Assembly: GCA_963995505.1 (NCBI GenBank)
Contig: OZ023192.1
Location: 8,787,001 to 8,851,000 of the forward strand
Source: Hypericum androsaemum
Lineage: Eukaryota; Streptophyta; Magnoliopsida; Malpighiales; Hypericaceae
Direction of reading: 5' to 3'
Length of the DNA stretch: 64,000 bases
Under the pieces are notes generated by a model. That model had not been told where the DNA came from. It saw nothing but the letters and a program-made list of their open reading frames with translations, and made no database searches. The translations under genes were made by a program, and so were the position numbers. This document shows, one piece after another, positions 35,869-48,110 of the stretch (positions are counted from its first letter, which is position 1; every line of letters begins with the position of its first letter).

Positions 35869-38800
35869 ATGTCACATGAAGGTCAAACCATGGGAAACAT
35901 AGACCTTAAGTTATTAGTGGATGCATTGGCCGGGAAGCTCGAGCAGATGGTGCAAGCTCAGATGGAGCCTTTGCAACTACGCGTGGATGCCGTGGAGAAT
36001 TCTCGTGACATCCCCCCAGCGCGAGGCGAACTCCAAAGGCGTAGGAGAGGAGTACCTATCGGAGAGTCAAGCGGAGCTGATTCTGAATCGGAAGAAGGCG
36101 TAGGCTCAACAAGGAGTCTTAGGAGAGCAAGAACAAGCCGTCCACCTAGGGAGGCGAGGCCAAAGAGAGACGACAACATAGGGAGTATCAAACTGAAGAT
36201 ACCTTCCTTTGCCGGTCGTTCTGACCCGGAGGCGTACTTAGAGTGGGAGAAGAAGATTGAGTTCGTGTTTGATTGCCACAATAGCTCCGAAGAAAAGAAG
36301 GTAAAACTTGCCATCACCGAATTTACTGATTATGCTATAACTTGGTGGGATCAACTTGTGACAAGCAGGAGGAGAAATAGAGAACGCCCTATAGCTACTT
36401 GGGAAGACATGAAAGTGGTGATGAGGAAGAGATTTGTTCCAAGTCATTACTATAGAGAGCTGTATAAGAAGTTACAAGGAATGAGGCAAGGAAGTTTGAG
36501 TGTGGAGGAGTATTTCAAACAGATGGAGATGGCCATGATAAGAGCTGATATAGATGAAGATAGAGAAGTTACAATGGCAAGGTTCTTGAATGGACTCAAT
36601 CCTGAAATTCAAGACAAAGTTGAGTTGCAACACTATGTGGAGTTGGAGGACATGGTGCATATGGCAACGAAAATTGAGAAGCAACTCAAGAGAGGAGAGG
36701 GGAGAACAAAAGCTACATCGAATTCTACTTGGAAGCCAAACTACCAAAAGAAGTTTGACAAGCCACAAGCAGCCAAAGTAGAGCATAAATCCGAGAGTTC
36801 TCAAGCTAATTCTCAAAGGAAAGTGGAAGTCACTCCAGCTAGGAACCGTGACATCAAGTGCTTTAAGTGTCAAGGAAGAGGGCACATCTCAAGTCAATGC
36901 CCTAACAAGCAAGCAATGGTGATCAAGGAGAGTGGAGAGATTGAAACTGAAGAAGAGGATTCGGAGCATGAAAGCATGCCTTCTTTGGAGGACGTATCCG
37001 AGGAAGAGTACCAAGCTGCTGAGAGGCTTACTCTTGTGTCTAGAAGAGCATTGAATGTGCAAGTAAAAGAAGAAAATGATGTGGCTCAAAGAGAAAATAT
37101 TTTTCACACAAGGTGCTATGTCAAAGACAAGGTGTGTAGTGTCATCATAGATGGAGGAAGTTGTGCTAATGTTGCAAGCACTACTATGGTGGAGAAGTTA
37201 GGGTTACTCACGGGAAAACACCCTAAGCCTTACAAACTACAATGGCTGAATGATAGTGGAGAAGTACGAGTGATGAAGCAAGTATTGGTAGCATTCCGCA
37301 TTGGCAACTATGAGGATGAAGTGTTGTGTGATGTTGTACCAATGCAAGCTGGTCACCTATTGTTAGGAAGGCCGTGGCAGTTTGATAGGAAAGTGCATCA
37401 TGATGGCTACACCAACAAGTATTCATTTATACTTAAGAAGAGAGTAATCACCTTGGCACCCTTGTCACCATCACAAGTTTGTGAAGATCAACGTCAGTTG
37501 CAAAAAGAAAGTGATGAGCAAAGAGAGCGTGACAAGAAGAAAAAGAATGAGAGGAGAGAAGAAGCCGAAAAAAAGATAAGAAAAACGGCCAATGGAGAGG
37601 AAAAGATTGAGAAAACAAAAGAAGCCGGAAAAACAGAAATTAAAACGGCCAAAGAGAGAAAAACCGAGAGTTGGAAAAAGAGTTACTATGTGGGAACAAG
37701 TGATATTAAGCAAGCATGCTTTGAAAAGAAGCCTATGATCTTACTTCGGTATAGGGAGGCGCTTTTAAACACTAACGAGCTTGAACCACATGTACCTAGT
37801 ACGGTTGTGTCTCTTTTGCAGGATTACAAGGATGTCTTTCCCGACGAGCTTCCACCTGGTTTGCCACCTATTCGTGGGATTGAACATCAAATAGACTTGG
37901 TTCCGGGAGCTGCCATACCTAACCGTCCCGCATATAGAAGCAATCCTGAAGAAACAAAGGAGCTTGAGAAGCAAGTCAACGAGCTATTGGAGAAAGGGTA
38001 CGTGAGAGAGAGCATGAGTCCATGTGCTGTTCCAGTCCTGCTTGTGCCCAAGAAGGATAAAACATGGAGAATGTGTGTTGATTGCCGAGCAGTCAACAAC
38101 ATAACGGTAAAATATCGTCACCCTATCCCTCGTTTAGATGACATGTTAGATGAGTTGCATGGTTCTTGCATGTTTTCTAAGATTGATTTGAAGAGTGGTT
38201 ATCATCAAATTAGGATGAAAGAAGGAGATGAGTGGAAAATTGCTTTTAAAACAAAGTATGGGTTGTATGAGTGGATGGTCATGCCATTCGGTTTGTCCAA
38301 CGCACCTAGCACGTTTATGCGACTCATGAATCATGTTCTACGTCCATTCATTGGTAAATTTGTAGTTGTTTACTTTGATGATATACTCATCTATAGCAAG
38401 AGCGTAGGGGATCATCTAGAACATTTGAAATCTGTCTTAGATGCACTTAGAGAAGAACAATTGTTTGCTAACTTGAAGAAGTGCACCTTTTGTACGGATA
38501 AGCTTGTATTCTTGGGTTTTGTTGTTGGAGCTAACGGAATACAGGTTGATGAAGAAAAGATCCGAGCTATCCGTGAATGGCCAAGCCCTACAAGTGTTGC
38601 TAATGTTAGGAGCTTTCATGGACTAGCTAGTTTTTATAGGAGATTTGTGAAGGACTTTAGTAGCATAGCCGCACCCATTACTGAAGTCATCAAGAAGAAC
38701 GTGGGCTTTACTTGGGGAGAAGCTCAAGAGAAGGCTTTCCAACTACTGAAAGGGAAGTTGACTAATGCACCCTTGTTAGCTTTGCCTAATTTCTCTAAGA

Positions 38801-40656
38801 CTTTTGAAATAGAGTGTGATGCTTCTGGTGTAGGAATTGGAGCTGTCCTTATGCAAGAAGGAAGACCCATTGCATACTTTAGTGAGAAACTAAATGGTGC
38901 AACCTTGAATTACCCGACCTATGACAAGGAGTTGTACGCACTAGTTCGAGCATTGGAGACATGGCAACATTACTTGTGGCCCAAGGAGTTCGTGATTCAC
39001 ACTGATCATGAGTCACTCAAGCACTTAAAGGGGCAACACAAGCTGAACAAGAGGCATGCACGATGGGTGGAATTCATTGAGACATTTCCTTATGTCATTC
39101 GCTACAAGCAAGGTAAGGAAAATGTAGTAGCTGATGCACTATCACGGAGGTACGCCTTGATCTCAACTCTTGATGCTAAACTACTTGGTTTTGAACACAT
39201 TAAAGAGATGTATGTTGATGATGTTGATTTTGGCGAGTTGTTTAGATCAACTGAAAGAAGTGCATTTGGTAAGTTCTTTCGTAATGAAGGTTACCTCTTT
39301 CGTGAAAACAAACTTTGTGTGCCTAATTGTTCGATGCGAGAATTACTAATCCAGGAGGCACATGGAGGTGGCTTAATGGGGCATTTTGGAATTGCAAAGA
39401 CCTTGGCAATGCTACAAGATCATTTCTTTTGGCCACACATGAAGAGAGACGTTGAGAGAGTTTGTGGTCGTTGCATCACTTGCAAGCAAGCCAAGTCGAA
39501 AGTAAAACCCCATGGTTTGTACACCCCACTACCTATACCTAGTGAGCCTTGGATTGATATCTCTATGGATTTTGTGTTAGGACTACCTAGGACTAAGCGT
39601 GGAAGAGATTCGATTTTTGTGGTAGTGGATAGGTTTTCTAAGATGGCACATTTCATTCCATGTCATAAAACTGATGATGCTTCAAACATTGCTGATTTGT
39701 TCTTTAGAGAGGTTGTTAGGTTGCATGGCATGCCTAGGACAATTATCTCTGATAGAGATGCTAAGTTCCTAAGTTACTTTTGGAAGACCTTGTGGTGCAA
39801 GTTAGGTACTAAGTTGTTGTTTTCTACTACTTGTCATCCTCAAACTGATGGTCAAACTGAAGTAGTGAATAGGACTTTGTCTACACTTTTGAGAGCACTC
39901 ATTAAGCATAACATTAAGACTTGGGAAGAATGTTTGCCTCATGTTGAGTTTGCTTATAATCGTTCTGTCCATTCTGCTACTCAATTCTCACCATTTGAGC
40001 TTGTTTATGGATTTAATCCTTTGACTCCATTGGATTTATCACCTCTACCTTCGAGTGAGCAAGTTAACTTAGATGGCAAGAAGAAAGCTGAATTTGTCAA
40101 GCAGTTACATGAGAAAGCAAGAATGAACATCGAGAAGCGCACGGAGCACTATGCAAGGCAAGCAAACAAAGGAAGGCACAAGGTTGTCTTTGAGCCGGGA
40201 GATTGGGTTTGGCTACATATGAGGAAGGAGCGTTTTCCTGTACAAAGACGTTCAAAGTTGCTACCACGGGGAGATGGTCCATTCCAAGTGATCGAACGCA
40301 TCAATGATAATGCCTACAAGCTAGACCTTCCGGGTGAGTATAATGTAAGTGCTTCGTTTAACGTGGCTGACTTGAGTCCGTTTGATGTAGGTGATGATTT
40401 GAGGACAAATCCTTTTCAAGAGGAGGGGACTGATGTGAGCAAGCCTAAGGACGCACCTACTATCAAGCTTGTAGACTCGCAGCAAGTTCAAGTTCCAATT
40501 GGGCCAATGACAAGAGCAAGAGCTAGGAAGTTGCAATCTGATTTCAATGGACTAATGCATGAAGTTTGGGCTCAATCAAGTGCGTGGAGGACCAAGGACG
40601 TCCAAGAAGCCCAAGGGAGGCCCATGCACGTTTTGGAGGCTGAATGGGAAGCTTGA
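35869..40656 (+). CDS. gag-pol: CRM-type Ty3/gypsy gag-pol polyprotein
   Basis: Single 1595-aa frame supplying capsid protein and enzymes for retrotransposition. Order by residue: retrotransposon gag domain ~107-274; CCHC zinc knuckle C331-X2-C334-X4-H339-X4-C344; aspartic protease motif DGGS at 428-431; a K/E-rich charged linker ~545-604; reverse transcriptase with YFDD at 835-838; RNase H with D984, E1021, D1046 and D1089; integrase with zinc-binding H1165, H1172, C1202 and C1205 and catalytic D1234, D1295 and E1331 (D-60-D-35-E spacing); a GPF/Y-like module near 1470. No clear chromodomain follows. The tail, with the phrase [10 protein letters not shown], is encoded from residue ~1521 on by the 3' LTR. 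There is no stop or frameshift, so gag and pol are made as one precursor. The ATG follows a splice-acceptor-like site and opens the gag reading. All catalytic residues are present. Clade assignment is from recognised wording, not a tree. Confidence 0.95.
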   Translation: MSHEGQTMGNIDLKLLVDALAGKLEQMVQAQMEPLQLRVDAVENSRDIPPARGELQRRRRGVPIGESSGADSESEEGVGSTRSLRRARTSRPPREARPKRDDNIGSIKLKIPSFAGRSDPEAYLEWEKKIEFVFDCHNSSEEKKVKLAITEFTDYAITWWDQLVTSRRRNRERPIATWEDMKVVMRKRFVPSHYYRELYKKLQGMRQGSLSVEEYFKQMEMAMIRADIDEDREVTMARFLNGLNPEIQDKVELQHYVELEDMVHMATKIEKQLKRGEGRTKATSNSTWKPNYQKKFDKPQAAKVEHKSESSQANSQRKVEVTPARNRDIKCFKCQGRGHISSQCPNKQAMVIKESGEIETEEEDSEHESMPSLEDVSEEEYQAAERLTLVSRRALNVQVKEENDVAQRENIFHTRCYVKDKVCSVIIDGGSCANVASTTMVEKLGLLTGKHPKPYKLQWLNDSGEVRVMKQVLVAFRIGNYEDEVLCDVVPMQAGHLLLGRPWQFDRKVHHDGYTNKYSFILKKRVITLAPLSPSQVCEDQRQLQKESDEQRERDKKKKNERREEAEKKIRKTANGEEKIEKTKEAGKTEIKTAKERKTESWKKSYYVGTSDIKQACFEKKPMILLRYREALLNTNELEPHVPSTVVSLLQDYKDVFPDELPPGLPPIRGIEHQIDLVPGAAIPNRPAYRSNPEETKELEKQVNELLEKGYVRESMSPCAVPVLLVPKKDKTWRMCVDCRAVNNITVKYRHPIPRLDDMLDELHGSCMFSKIDLKSGYHQIRMKEGDEWKIAFKTKYGLYEWMVMPFGLSNAPSTFMRLMNHVLRPFIGKFVVVYFDDILIYSKSVGDHLEHLKSVLDALREEQLFANLKKCTFCTDKLVFLGFVVGANGIQVDEEKIRAIREWPSPTSVANVRSFHGLASFYRRFVKDFSSIAAPITEVIKKNVGFTWGEAQEKAFQLLKGKLTNAPLLALPNFSKTFEIECDASGVGIGAVLMQEGRPIAYFSEKLNGATLNYPTYDKELYALVRALETWQHYLWPKEFVIHTDHESLKHLKGQHKLNKRHARWVEFIETFPYVIRYKQGKENVVADALSRRYALISTLDAKLLGFEHIKEMYVDDVDFGELFRSTERSAFGKFFRNEGYLFRENKLCVPNCSMRELLIQEAHGGGLMGHFGIAKTLAMLQDHFFWPHMKRDVERVCGRCITCKQAKSKVKPHGLYTPLPIPSEPWIDISMDFVLGLPRTKRGRDSIFVVVDRFSKMAHFIPCHKTDDASNIADLFFREVVRLHGMPRTIISDRDAKFLSYFWKTLWCKLGTKLLFSTTCHPQTDGQTEVVNRTLSTLLRALIKHNIKTWEECLPHVEFAYNRSVHSATQFSPFELVYGFNPLTPLDLSPLPSSEQVNLDGKKKAEFVKQLHEKARMNIEKRTEHYARQANKGRHKVVFEPGDWVWLHMRKERFPVQRRSKLLPRGDGPFQVIERINDNAYKLDLPGEYNVSASFNVADLSPFDVGDDLRTNPFQEEGTDVSKPKDAPTIKLVDSQQVQVPIGPMTRARARKLQSDFNGLMHEVWAQSSAWRTKDVQEAQGRPMHVLEAEWEA
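40418..40430 (+). other. Polypurine tract of the CRM element
   Basis: AAGAGGAGGGGAC directly abuts the 3' LTR start and would prime plus-strand DNA synthesis. It lies inside the coding frame (KEEGT-like residues near 1517-1521), so the tract is constrained both as a primer and as protein code. Confidence 0.9.
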
Positions 40657-41235
40657 CATGCACGAAAGCTTCTAGATGCATGCGCACATGGAGAATCAAG
40701 AAGAATCAGCCTATTTAGGCCATGCATCTAATTGTTTTGGACGTGCAACTAGTAGCTATTCTATTAGATATTATTTGCTTATATTATTCCTTGTTTAGTT
40801 GCATAAGTTCGGCCAGAATCTCCTTAGAATAGGAAAGAGAGTTTTGGCCAGCCTTTGAATTCCTTTTAAGGAGTTAGCTTGTTTAGGAATATTTTGGTAC
40901 TTTGGGAGCCTATATAAAGAGGACTCCTAGCAATAAAACGTACACATACAATTCGGAAATACTTAGCATTGGCTAGTTGAGAGTTTGATACTCGTTTGTT
41001 CTTGCTTAGGCTGGTGAGTCGTCTTGGCTAGAATTTATCTTTCACTTATCAAGCGGACCATCCATCCTCGCTTGTGGCGTGATTCGACCTTAGGTCAAGG
41101 TTCAGAAGTTCTTGTTGCGGGTTAAGGTTCAATTTCGTGCCTTAGTTCGAGTGAGTTCTTGTGAGTTGTGATCTGTTCCATTCTAAAGTAACAAACGGTC
41201 CGAGTTGTGAATCTTTTCCGCATAGATTCATATCA
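40431..41235 (+). repeat. 3' LTR of the CRM element
   Basis: 805 bp, identical to 34432-35236 except G at 41079. Bases 40431-40656 encode the polyprotein C-terminus and stop. The TATA box copy is at 40911-40919 and the AATAAA copy at 40932-40937. It ends CATATCA, followed by the CCTAG target duplication at 41236-41240. Confidence 0.97.
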
Positions 41236-41240
41236 CCTAG
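41236..41240. repeat. Right target site duplication (CCTAG) of the CRM element
   Basis: Matches 34427-34431. Downstream sequence (AGAACAAGTGGACTTGG) continues the interrupted LARD LTR. Confidence 0.95.
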
Positions 41241-41678
41241 AGAACAAGTGGACTTGGTACAATCATAGTAGATCTCTGAACTAATACAACTCATGTACGA
41301 ATTCCTGCAAAATTGGTGTGAGCGGGTGAGTATTTTGGAACACCCCGTAAACAAATAACATATGCATCGCAATTTATTTAGCGACTCGATGCACAAATAT
41401 ACCTAACACATGTATATGACTAACATGGCAATTGTATTATGCGGATATGTAGAGTATCATAAATTCATACTTACGAGATGACCAAATATTAACATATAAT
41501 CACAAAGACACAAAAATATGAGCAAACTACGCAATGTCCCATACCGTCACATAATTTGACACATGAACACATAATTCCAAAAATCAAATCACAGCCCTGG
41601 ATGAATATTCGGCAGAATCTAAATCGTGTCACTCCTTCTCCAACACGAGGATACCATATCTCAAAGGTGCCATCATCA

Positions 41679-41905
41679 ACCAACCTCCTCGGCCAAATAG
41701 TTCTGCCCGCCGGAAGGCAACCATATCATATCAGACCAACCTCATCGGCCAAATTGTTCTGCCCGCCGAAAGGCAACGATATCATTTCAGACCAACCTCA
41801 TCGGCCAAATAGTTCTGCCCGCCGGAAGGCAACCATATCATATCAGATCAACCTCATCGACCAAATAGTTCTGCCTGTCGGAAGGCAACCATATCATATA
41901 GACTT
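41679..41905 (-). repeat. 56-bp tandem repeat in the left LARD LTR (four units)
   Basis: Units of about 56 bp begin near 41679, 41735, 41791 and 41847. Each contains CCTCATCGGCCAAATAGTTC and CCGGAAGGCAACCATATCAT. They are GC-richer than the surrounding LTR. Confidence 0.9.
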
Positions 41906-43688
41906 TTATATCAATCAAATCCATAGGTTTTATCGAATCAAACATATATAGTGCCCTATCTGGGCCCAATTAACCAAACTCATACAACTCATAATGTCAC
42001 ATCATAATGCTCATATGGTAAATGCACAATATGCACTCAAAGTACAAAATTCAGATCATGACAATTAAAGAGAGTGTGCCAAAGAAAGCACGAATCACAT
42101 ATTATTTGTTTACCGATTTTGGATCGAAGACTATCTGAGTCGATCGTCTTTTCAATACAAAAACTCCTTCAATCAAATACTGAATTCAATAGCTCCGAGG
42201 TTTGTTTTCGAAAACCCTTAGACATATGTCCCAAACCCGGTCATATATAAATCAAAATCTCTCTATTATTTTGAGCAGATTCATGCTTCCGTCATCATTC
42301 CTTAAGTTTCCAAGCCTATGCTTGTAGTTTCTTTACTAGATCAAGTACTTACCAATATAATCGTTTGCTATCTCTTTCTAAGTTAAAACATAGAATGATT
42401 ACATGTCTTTAATTGGTCAATTTGTTATAATCCAGAGATGCTTCTTAGTTACTTGTAATTTCAATCGTTATACAACGTCATCATTTCAACTTAACTATCA
42501 AGCTCATAATTAAATAATCAAGCTTATTTATATTTTACCTCATTCTATTACTTGCAATCCTCTTCTGTTGCTCTTTCTTTTTCTTTTTCTTCCTTTAATT
42601 TTATTAAAGGTTCAGTTTAAATTTTCAAAGAAATCCACAAATATCGTGGAAATCTAACTATAATTCTCTCTCTTGGTTTCTATCTTCACTATCTTATTGC
42701 ATTTTCCTCCTTATTTCTCTTAGTAGTTTCTGTTTATCTTATTTTCCATTTCCGTAACTTGTTTCCAATGAGACTTAATATTACAAACTTTCTTATTTAA
42801 TAGATCATACTTGTTATTTCTTTACGTACTCAGAAAATAAACCACTGCAAACATTCACCCTCTCCTTTTTAATTGTTTACCCCAAATTAAACATACAAAT
42901 TTATGTTACAAACATTAAGTTATCTAACTTGAGTTGCTTTCCTATTTCCTTAACAATTCAACGTAAGTTAGAACAAATTGGCATAATCTAATTAACTTTT
43001 ATTCTTAATAGTCTTACTTTAAAAATCAATAACGTAGCCTTAAATAAAGGAGCTAAATTTACCTTCCTGATGCTCTCCCGGTAAGTACTTATTTCCCTTT
43101 TGTTCCTTCTCTATCGGCTCCTTTATTTCATTTTCTAATTTACTTGTTATTTCTTTGGTTTTGGTGGAAATAATGGAGCTAAGTGGTTTATATTGTTCCC
43201 AGATAGTTTCTACCGCTTCAAATTTACCTTTATCTCATCTCTTTTTTTTTTTCAATTTCCCAAATCTACCACGTATCCATTCTCTTCCTTTTACTACCAC
43301 GTTCCTTTGCTTAATTTTCTATTTAAATTCTAACTTATCCTATTTTAATTAGATACATATTCTCATGGTCAATTTAGTTTGTTGCCACGTTTTTCTCCTT
43401 TCTTTTTACTGTTGCAACTTGCCACGTTTTTTTTAATTTACCCTATTTTATTAAGTTACTCCTTATCTATTAAAAAGGTTGGTAAGTTCCCGTTTTCATA
43501 CATTTGAAATTACCAAAATATTTTAGATTAACTTAAATAATTAATTGGTTTAAATTATATCTAACTACATCCTTAGAATTCTTAATGACTAATTCTATTT
43601 TCCAGCAAAGTATATTAGTATGTTACCAAATAACTTAGTGTACTTGATTAAGTCCAACTAAATTTAATTAATGTAGTTGGATATTACA

Positions 43689-43701
43689 TTCTCCCTTCCT
43701 T
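43689..43701 (-). other. Polypurine tract of the LARD-like element
   Basis: Reads AAGGAAGGGAGAA on the minus strand, immediately before the LTR start TGTAATATCC. It fixes the element's orientation as minus. Confidence 0.85.
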
Positions 43702-46700
43702 ATAAAAATTCAGTCCCTGAATTTACTTAAACAAAGTTTTCTTATTTCTCATTCAAATAAATGCATGCTTTATTTATATCTCTAAAGTTGTCTTATTTTC
43801 CCACTATAATTTGTAAATCGGAAACTTTCTATTCCAAAGTTTCCAAAATTTCAATCCAAAATTTCTTTTGACATTTTCAATAAGCCAAATTTAACTAATT
43901 GACCAATGTTGTGGCAAAGCCAATCAACATGCTACTAAATCAATCAGTTTCAAATTCTCTAACAAATCAATGTATTAAGGATAAAATCTACATGTTCATC
44001 TTCCAAAATTCATTGTTTCTTTTATATGTGAGACTTTGAGCAAATGTCTGTTCTCGAATTAAACATTATATCCCTTTATCATTTCCTCTCTTATCCTTAT
44101 AACTAATATTAGTATTTTCTTGTATAATCCAAATATATAATATCGAAGCAACTCCTTCGATCAAAGTTTCAACAACTTATTTATTACAAGATTGTTCTCC
44201 TTTTCATATCAATTACTTGACAAATTCTTTGATTCTTTTATCTAATATTATAACCCTAACCATAAAAGGTACAATACTCTTGTGTCTAATCCATGCCGGT
44301 TGATCAACAACTAATAATCATTCCATCAAATTCTTTCACATTAAACTTCTCAAATTTTCAAGCTTATTGGTATCAATTCCATGAAATATGCATTTTTACT
44401 TTTGTATAGCTCCAAACTTAATGCTTTTCGACATCACCAAGAAATTAGTCCAAACTTTATTTTCTCTTTCCATCACTTTTTTTCTTAGACTCAAACTTAC
44501 TTATGCATAATTCTCTTTATCTTGGTTTCTCTATATATCTCAAATCCTTTGTTATACTTATTGTTCTTTCAATAAATTTCCCCTAATTTAATTTTTGGGT
44601 CATACATTCGGTAGTTCTACTCAACCCTTATTCAGCTCATCCTAGGACCATAACTTCCGTAATTTTACTAATATTATTCAGTCAGTCCAAATATGCCAAA
44701 ATCTTATATATGTTTGATCCATTAATTCTCGAAGGATTTTTCACCATGACACAACCAAAAGCCTTCAATAACCAATCATATCGTTTCATCACCTCCATAA
44801 TTCAAATTTATCATAACTTTTCAATACTTCAAATCCATAAACACCTTATCGTAGCTACTTATCTCCCAAAAATATTATTTTACCACTAAAACTCTGATCG
44901 GACTAAACATCCAACTAGTAGTTGGATGAAGTTCATAACTTTAATTATAAGATCTTCTCATGTTCTTATTCATTATCCATATATCCCAAATATTTTACTA
45001 AAATCATAAAATTATTTCTGATAAGTTTGAGCATTAGCTTCATAATCCTTATAACGACTTTCATTGTATTGATGGACCAGATGACATATTACTACCTCAT
45101 ATCGCATATGCTAAGTTTCAAAGATTGTGTTAACTATGCCCTCTTTCATTAATAGCTTGACCTCATGTCATTCATTTCACAATCAAACGAAAGTACCTTA
45201 ATGTATTTACTAACCTACAAGAACTGTGGTTCTTTAAGTTTTCTTAGCTCTATTCCTTGAATAAAATCATACTTAATGGTGTACAAATGTTAACTTTTTT
45301 CCTCATTGTATAATTATCATATTACTTGATCTTGTAGATACAAACTAGTTCATCATTCACCAGAGCTTCTCAATAAGTTAAATGTTGCTACTTTTTGAGT
45401 TTTCCATAATCTACATATTTTTCAATTCTTCAAATTATATCCTATGAGTTACACCAAACTGCCGATCAAAGGTTACAAAGCTCAAAATAAATATAATCTT
45501 TGCAAAATTTGCTTCACTCTTATTCTCATTACCATCCCCTTTTTAATCTTTAATCTTCAAAAGGTACTAGCATACTTCAATGAGTATCATCTCTGGTGTC
45601 AAAGTTTTTACTTTGATTCTCTAATTCTTAACATATATCTTAGTATTTCGTAGATGTTTAACTTTTTTTAACCACATAAATTCTTAAGGATTTACTTGAA
45701 AGAGTATTATTTACAAATATTTCAACAAAGCACATACCCGTTTTCATCTCCCTTGTATTTTAAACTCTAATATCTTGAAGTAGTCTTCATACTAATACAA
45801 CTTTTGTGACTACTAAGTCACTCATATCTTATCACTTCACATATCTAAATTTTGCACAACCCAACATAGGTTCCGAAATCTACATACCATATGTACTCCT
45901 ATTCTCATATTTCATTATTCTCCACTTCTTAATTAAATCACTTTAACATACTTCCTTTTCGGCTATGGGCCTTCTTCATTTCATATTTCACTAAGTTTCA
46001 CACAAACTCATTACGAAATTAATATTTTTATCCTAAATTTACTTTACCATACATACTTTTCCTTCTTTGAGCTAACTTAAATCAAATTTTCACTAGTCAA
46101 ATTTTTTTGTTCGTTTCTCTTTCTCTTGCATAACATTATCTCAATATTGGTGTACTCATTGTAGCTATAAGCTACATGATTTGTAGATTATCAAAGTTTT
46201 ATGTTGTAACTCTACCTCATATTTTTTAAAACTTAAATTATATGCCTCAGATCATTATCTGATTACAAAGAAAAACTTTATGGCTTTCCTGCAGCCTCAA
46301 AAATCTTTTCCCAAACCAATAGGTAAACTTGTAGTTCGGTCAAAATCATTGAGCTTTATGTTTCATTTTTTTGGACTACCTTTTCCATAATTGTTGAGCA
46401 ACTTACAGTATCTAAAGTCCATCAAAAGTTCTCTTCATCAAAATTCAATACCATAATTCAAACCAAATGACATACTTAATCTTAGCTCTCTCAAAGTATT
46501 CAAAATTCATTCCACGTAGCCTAATCTCATAATTTCATCCATACATAATTAATCACATATTACTTTCCCAATATAACTTCTTCTTTTCGAACATATTTAA
46601 ACTCAAAAGTAAATTCTCAATAAACAGTTGAACAGATAAACAAAGTAGAAAAATTCACAAAGACATAACTCAAATATTTGGTGAGACTCAAAACAATGGC

Positions 46701-47204
46701 CGGATATATAGGAAATAAATCAAATATATAAGGGTGTATAGATGATTTGTACAAAGTTGTGATCAGTCACTTCATCAAAATCTCACCCAAGGAACAGTTT
46801 TGATATATATATAAATATATATACTCAAATGAGCTCTTCAAAAGAATACATATACAAACGGTAGAAGAATCCTCACCATAATGTAGAGTGAATGCTTTGT
46901 GATAACAAGAAATCATCACAAAAGTTTCTCACGTAAGAATGTCAAACACAAATATCTCACATCTCAAGCAAGACATATTTGCCCAACTTTCATTTTTATC
47001 ACACCATCATGTTCAAACATAAACAATTATCCATTGACACAAAAAAGATTAACGGCCCGTGAAAATGACACAGCTGGAAGAGACATAGAGATATTACGAA
47101 TCATATGCTCCGTAGCACAACTTAAGATACTCGACACCTAATAATTCAAACAAGGCTCTAACCTAGAGCTTAAAACTTGAGCATAAAACTAAAGCTCAAA
47201 CCAT

Positions 47205-47216
47205 GCTCTGATACCA
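47205..47216 (-). other. Primer binding site (minus strand), initiator tRNA-Met
   Basis: TGGTATCAGAGC on the minus strand, four bases from the LTR end (CGTGACA then GACT). It is the same primer as used by the CRM element. Confidence 0.9.
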
Positions 47217-47888
47217 AGTCTGTCACGACCCGAACTCAGGTTGGTGACCGGCCTCAAACATATTCAGAATTTATAATAATAATCCTTTAAATATAAAATT
47301 TAAAAATTAATTTACAAAATATAAGCCAAGCTTTTCCTTTTTAATACATATTCATAAGTTCTTTTCCCAAGATCAAATTAAACTATGTAACTACAGAGCT
47401 TCTAGATCAAAGAGCAAAATACAAACTGGAGACCTCGATGTAAGTCCTGGAGAACAAGTGGACTTGATACAATCATAGTAGATCTCCGAACTAATACAAC
47501 TCGTGTATGAATTCCTACAAAACTGGTGAGAGGGGGGTGGTATTTTGGAACACCCCGTAAATAAATAACATATGCATCGCAATTTATTTAGCCACTCAAT
47601 GCACAAACATACCTAACACATGCATATGACTAACATGGCAATTGTATCATGCGGACATGTACAGTATCATAAAGTCATACTTACGAGATGACCAAATATT
47701 AACATATAATCACAAAGACACAGAAACATGAGCAAACTACGCAACGTCCCATACTATCACATAATTTGACACATGAACACATAATTCCAAAAATCAAATC
47801 ACAACACTGGATTAATATTCGGCAGAATTGAAATCGTGTCACTCCCTCTCCAACATGAGGATACCATATCTGAAAGGTGCCATCATCA

Positions 47889-48110
47889 ATGAACCTCCTC
47901 GGCCAAATAGTTCTGCCCACTGGAAGGCAACCATATCATATCAGACCAACCTCCTCGGCCAAATAGTTCTGCCCGCCGGAAGGCAACCATATCATATCAG
48001 ACCAACCTCATCGGCCAAATAGTTCTGCCCGCCGGAAGGCAACCATATCATTTCAGACCAACCTCCTCGGCCAAATAGTTCTGCCCGCCGAAAGGCAACC
48101 ATATCATATA
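47889..48110 (-). repeat. 56-bp tandem repeat in the right LARD LTR (four units)
   Basis: Units begin near 47889, 47945, 48001 and 48057. They are the same phrases and number as in the left LTR, so the array predates insertion and came with the element. Confidence 0.9.

Larger units (their letters stand above)
34432..41235 (+). mobile_element. Intact Ty3/gypsy LTR retrotransposon, CRM-clade type
   Basis: A complete 6804-bp element: 805-bp LTRs, tRNA-iMet primer site, a 632-bp leader, one uninterrupted gag-pol frame, purine tract and a 5-bp CCTAG target duplication. The LTRs differ at a single base that I found (A at 35080, G at 41079). Assignment to the CRM (centromeric retrotransposon) clade rests on polyprotein phrases typical of that clade, such as [17 protein letters not shown] in the reverse transcriptase region and NPEAYLEW-like gag wording, on an LTR start of TGATG, and on the reading frame running into the 3' LTR. 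Near-identical LTRs and an intact frame mean it moved recently and may still be able to. Confidence 0.9.
34161..43688 (-). repeat. Left LTR (3' LTR on the minus strand), split by the CRM element
   Basis: Starts TGTCACGACC and ends GGATATTACA. The copy is 34161-34431 plus 41241-43688, about 2.72 kb once the CRM insertion and its duplicated target site are removed. It carries about 42 bp near 34191-34232 (ends GCTAGAC / TCTAGCC) that the right LTR lacks at the matching place (GACCGGCCTC). Apart from the CRM element, no coding sequence is seen. Confidence 0.85.
43689..47220 (-). other. Non-coding AT-rich interior of the LARD-like element
   Basis: About 3.5 kb with no convincing gene on either strand. 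The longest open stretches are under about 80 codons and resemble no retroelement domain. I saw no YxDD, CCHC or DDE wording. An (AT)n-like microsatellite lies at about 46803-46824. Both priming sites at its ends are recognisable, so the element could have been mobilised by proteins supplied from elsewhere. Confidence 0.75.

Noticed and set aside
36238..40536. Antisense frames across gag-pol
   Set aside because: Shadows of the polyprotein, all short and without domains.
34432..41235. Calling the element Tekay/Del or Athila
   Set aside because: No chromodomain of the usual Tekay type follows the integrase and no env-like frame follows pol. RT/RNase H wording fits CRM better, though a tree was not possible.
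44922..47141. Small + strand frames of 69-80 codons in the LARD interior (44922, 45444, 46899)
   Set aside because: Lengths are expected by chance, they lie antisense to the element, and none resembles a retroelement or host domain.
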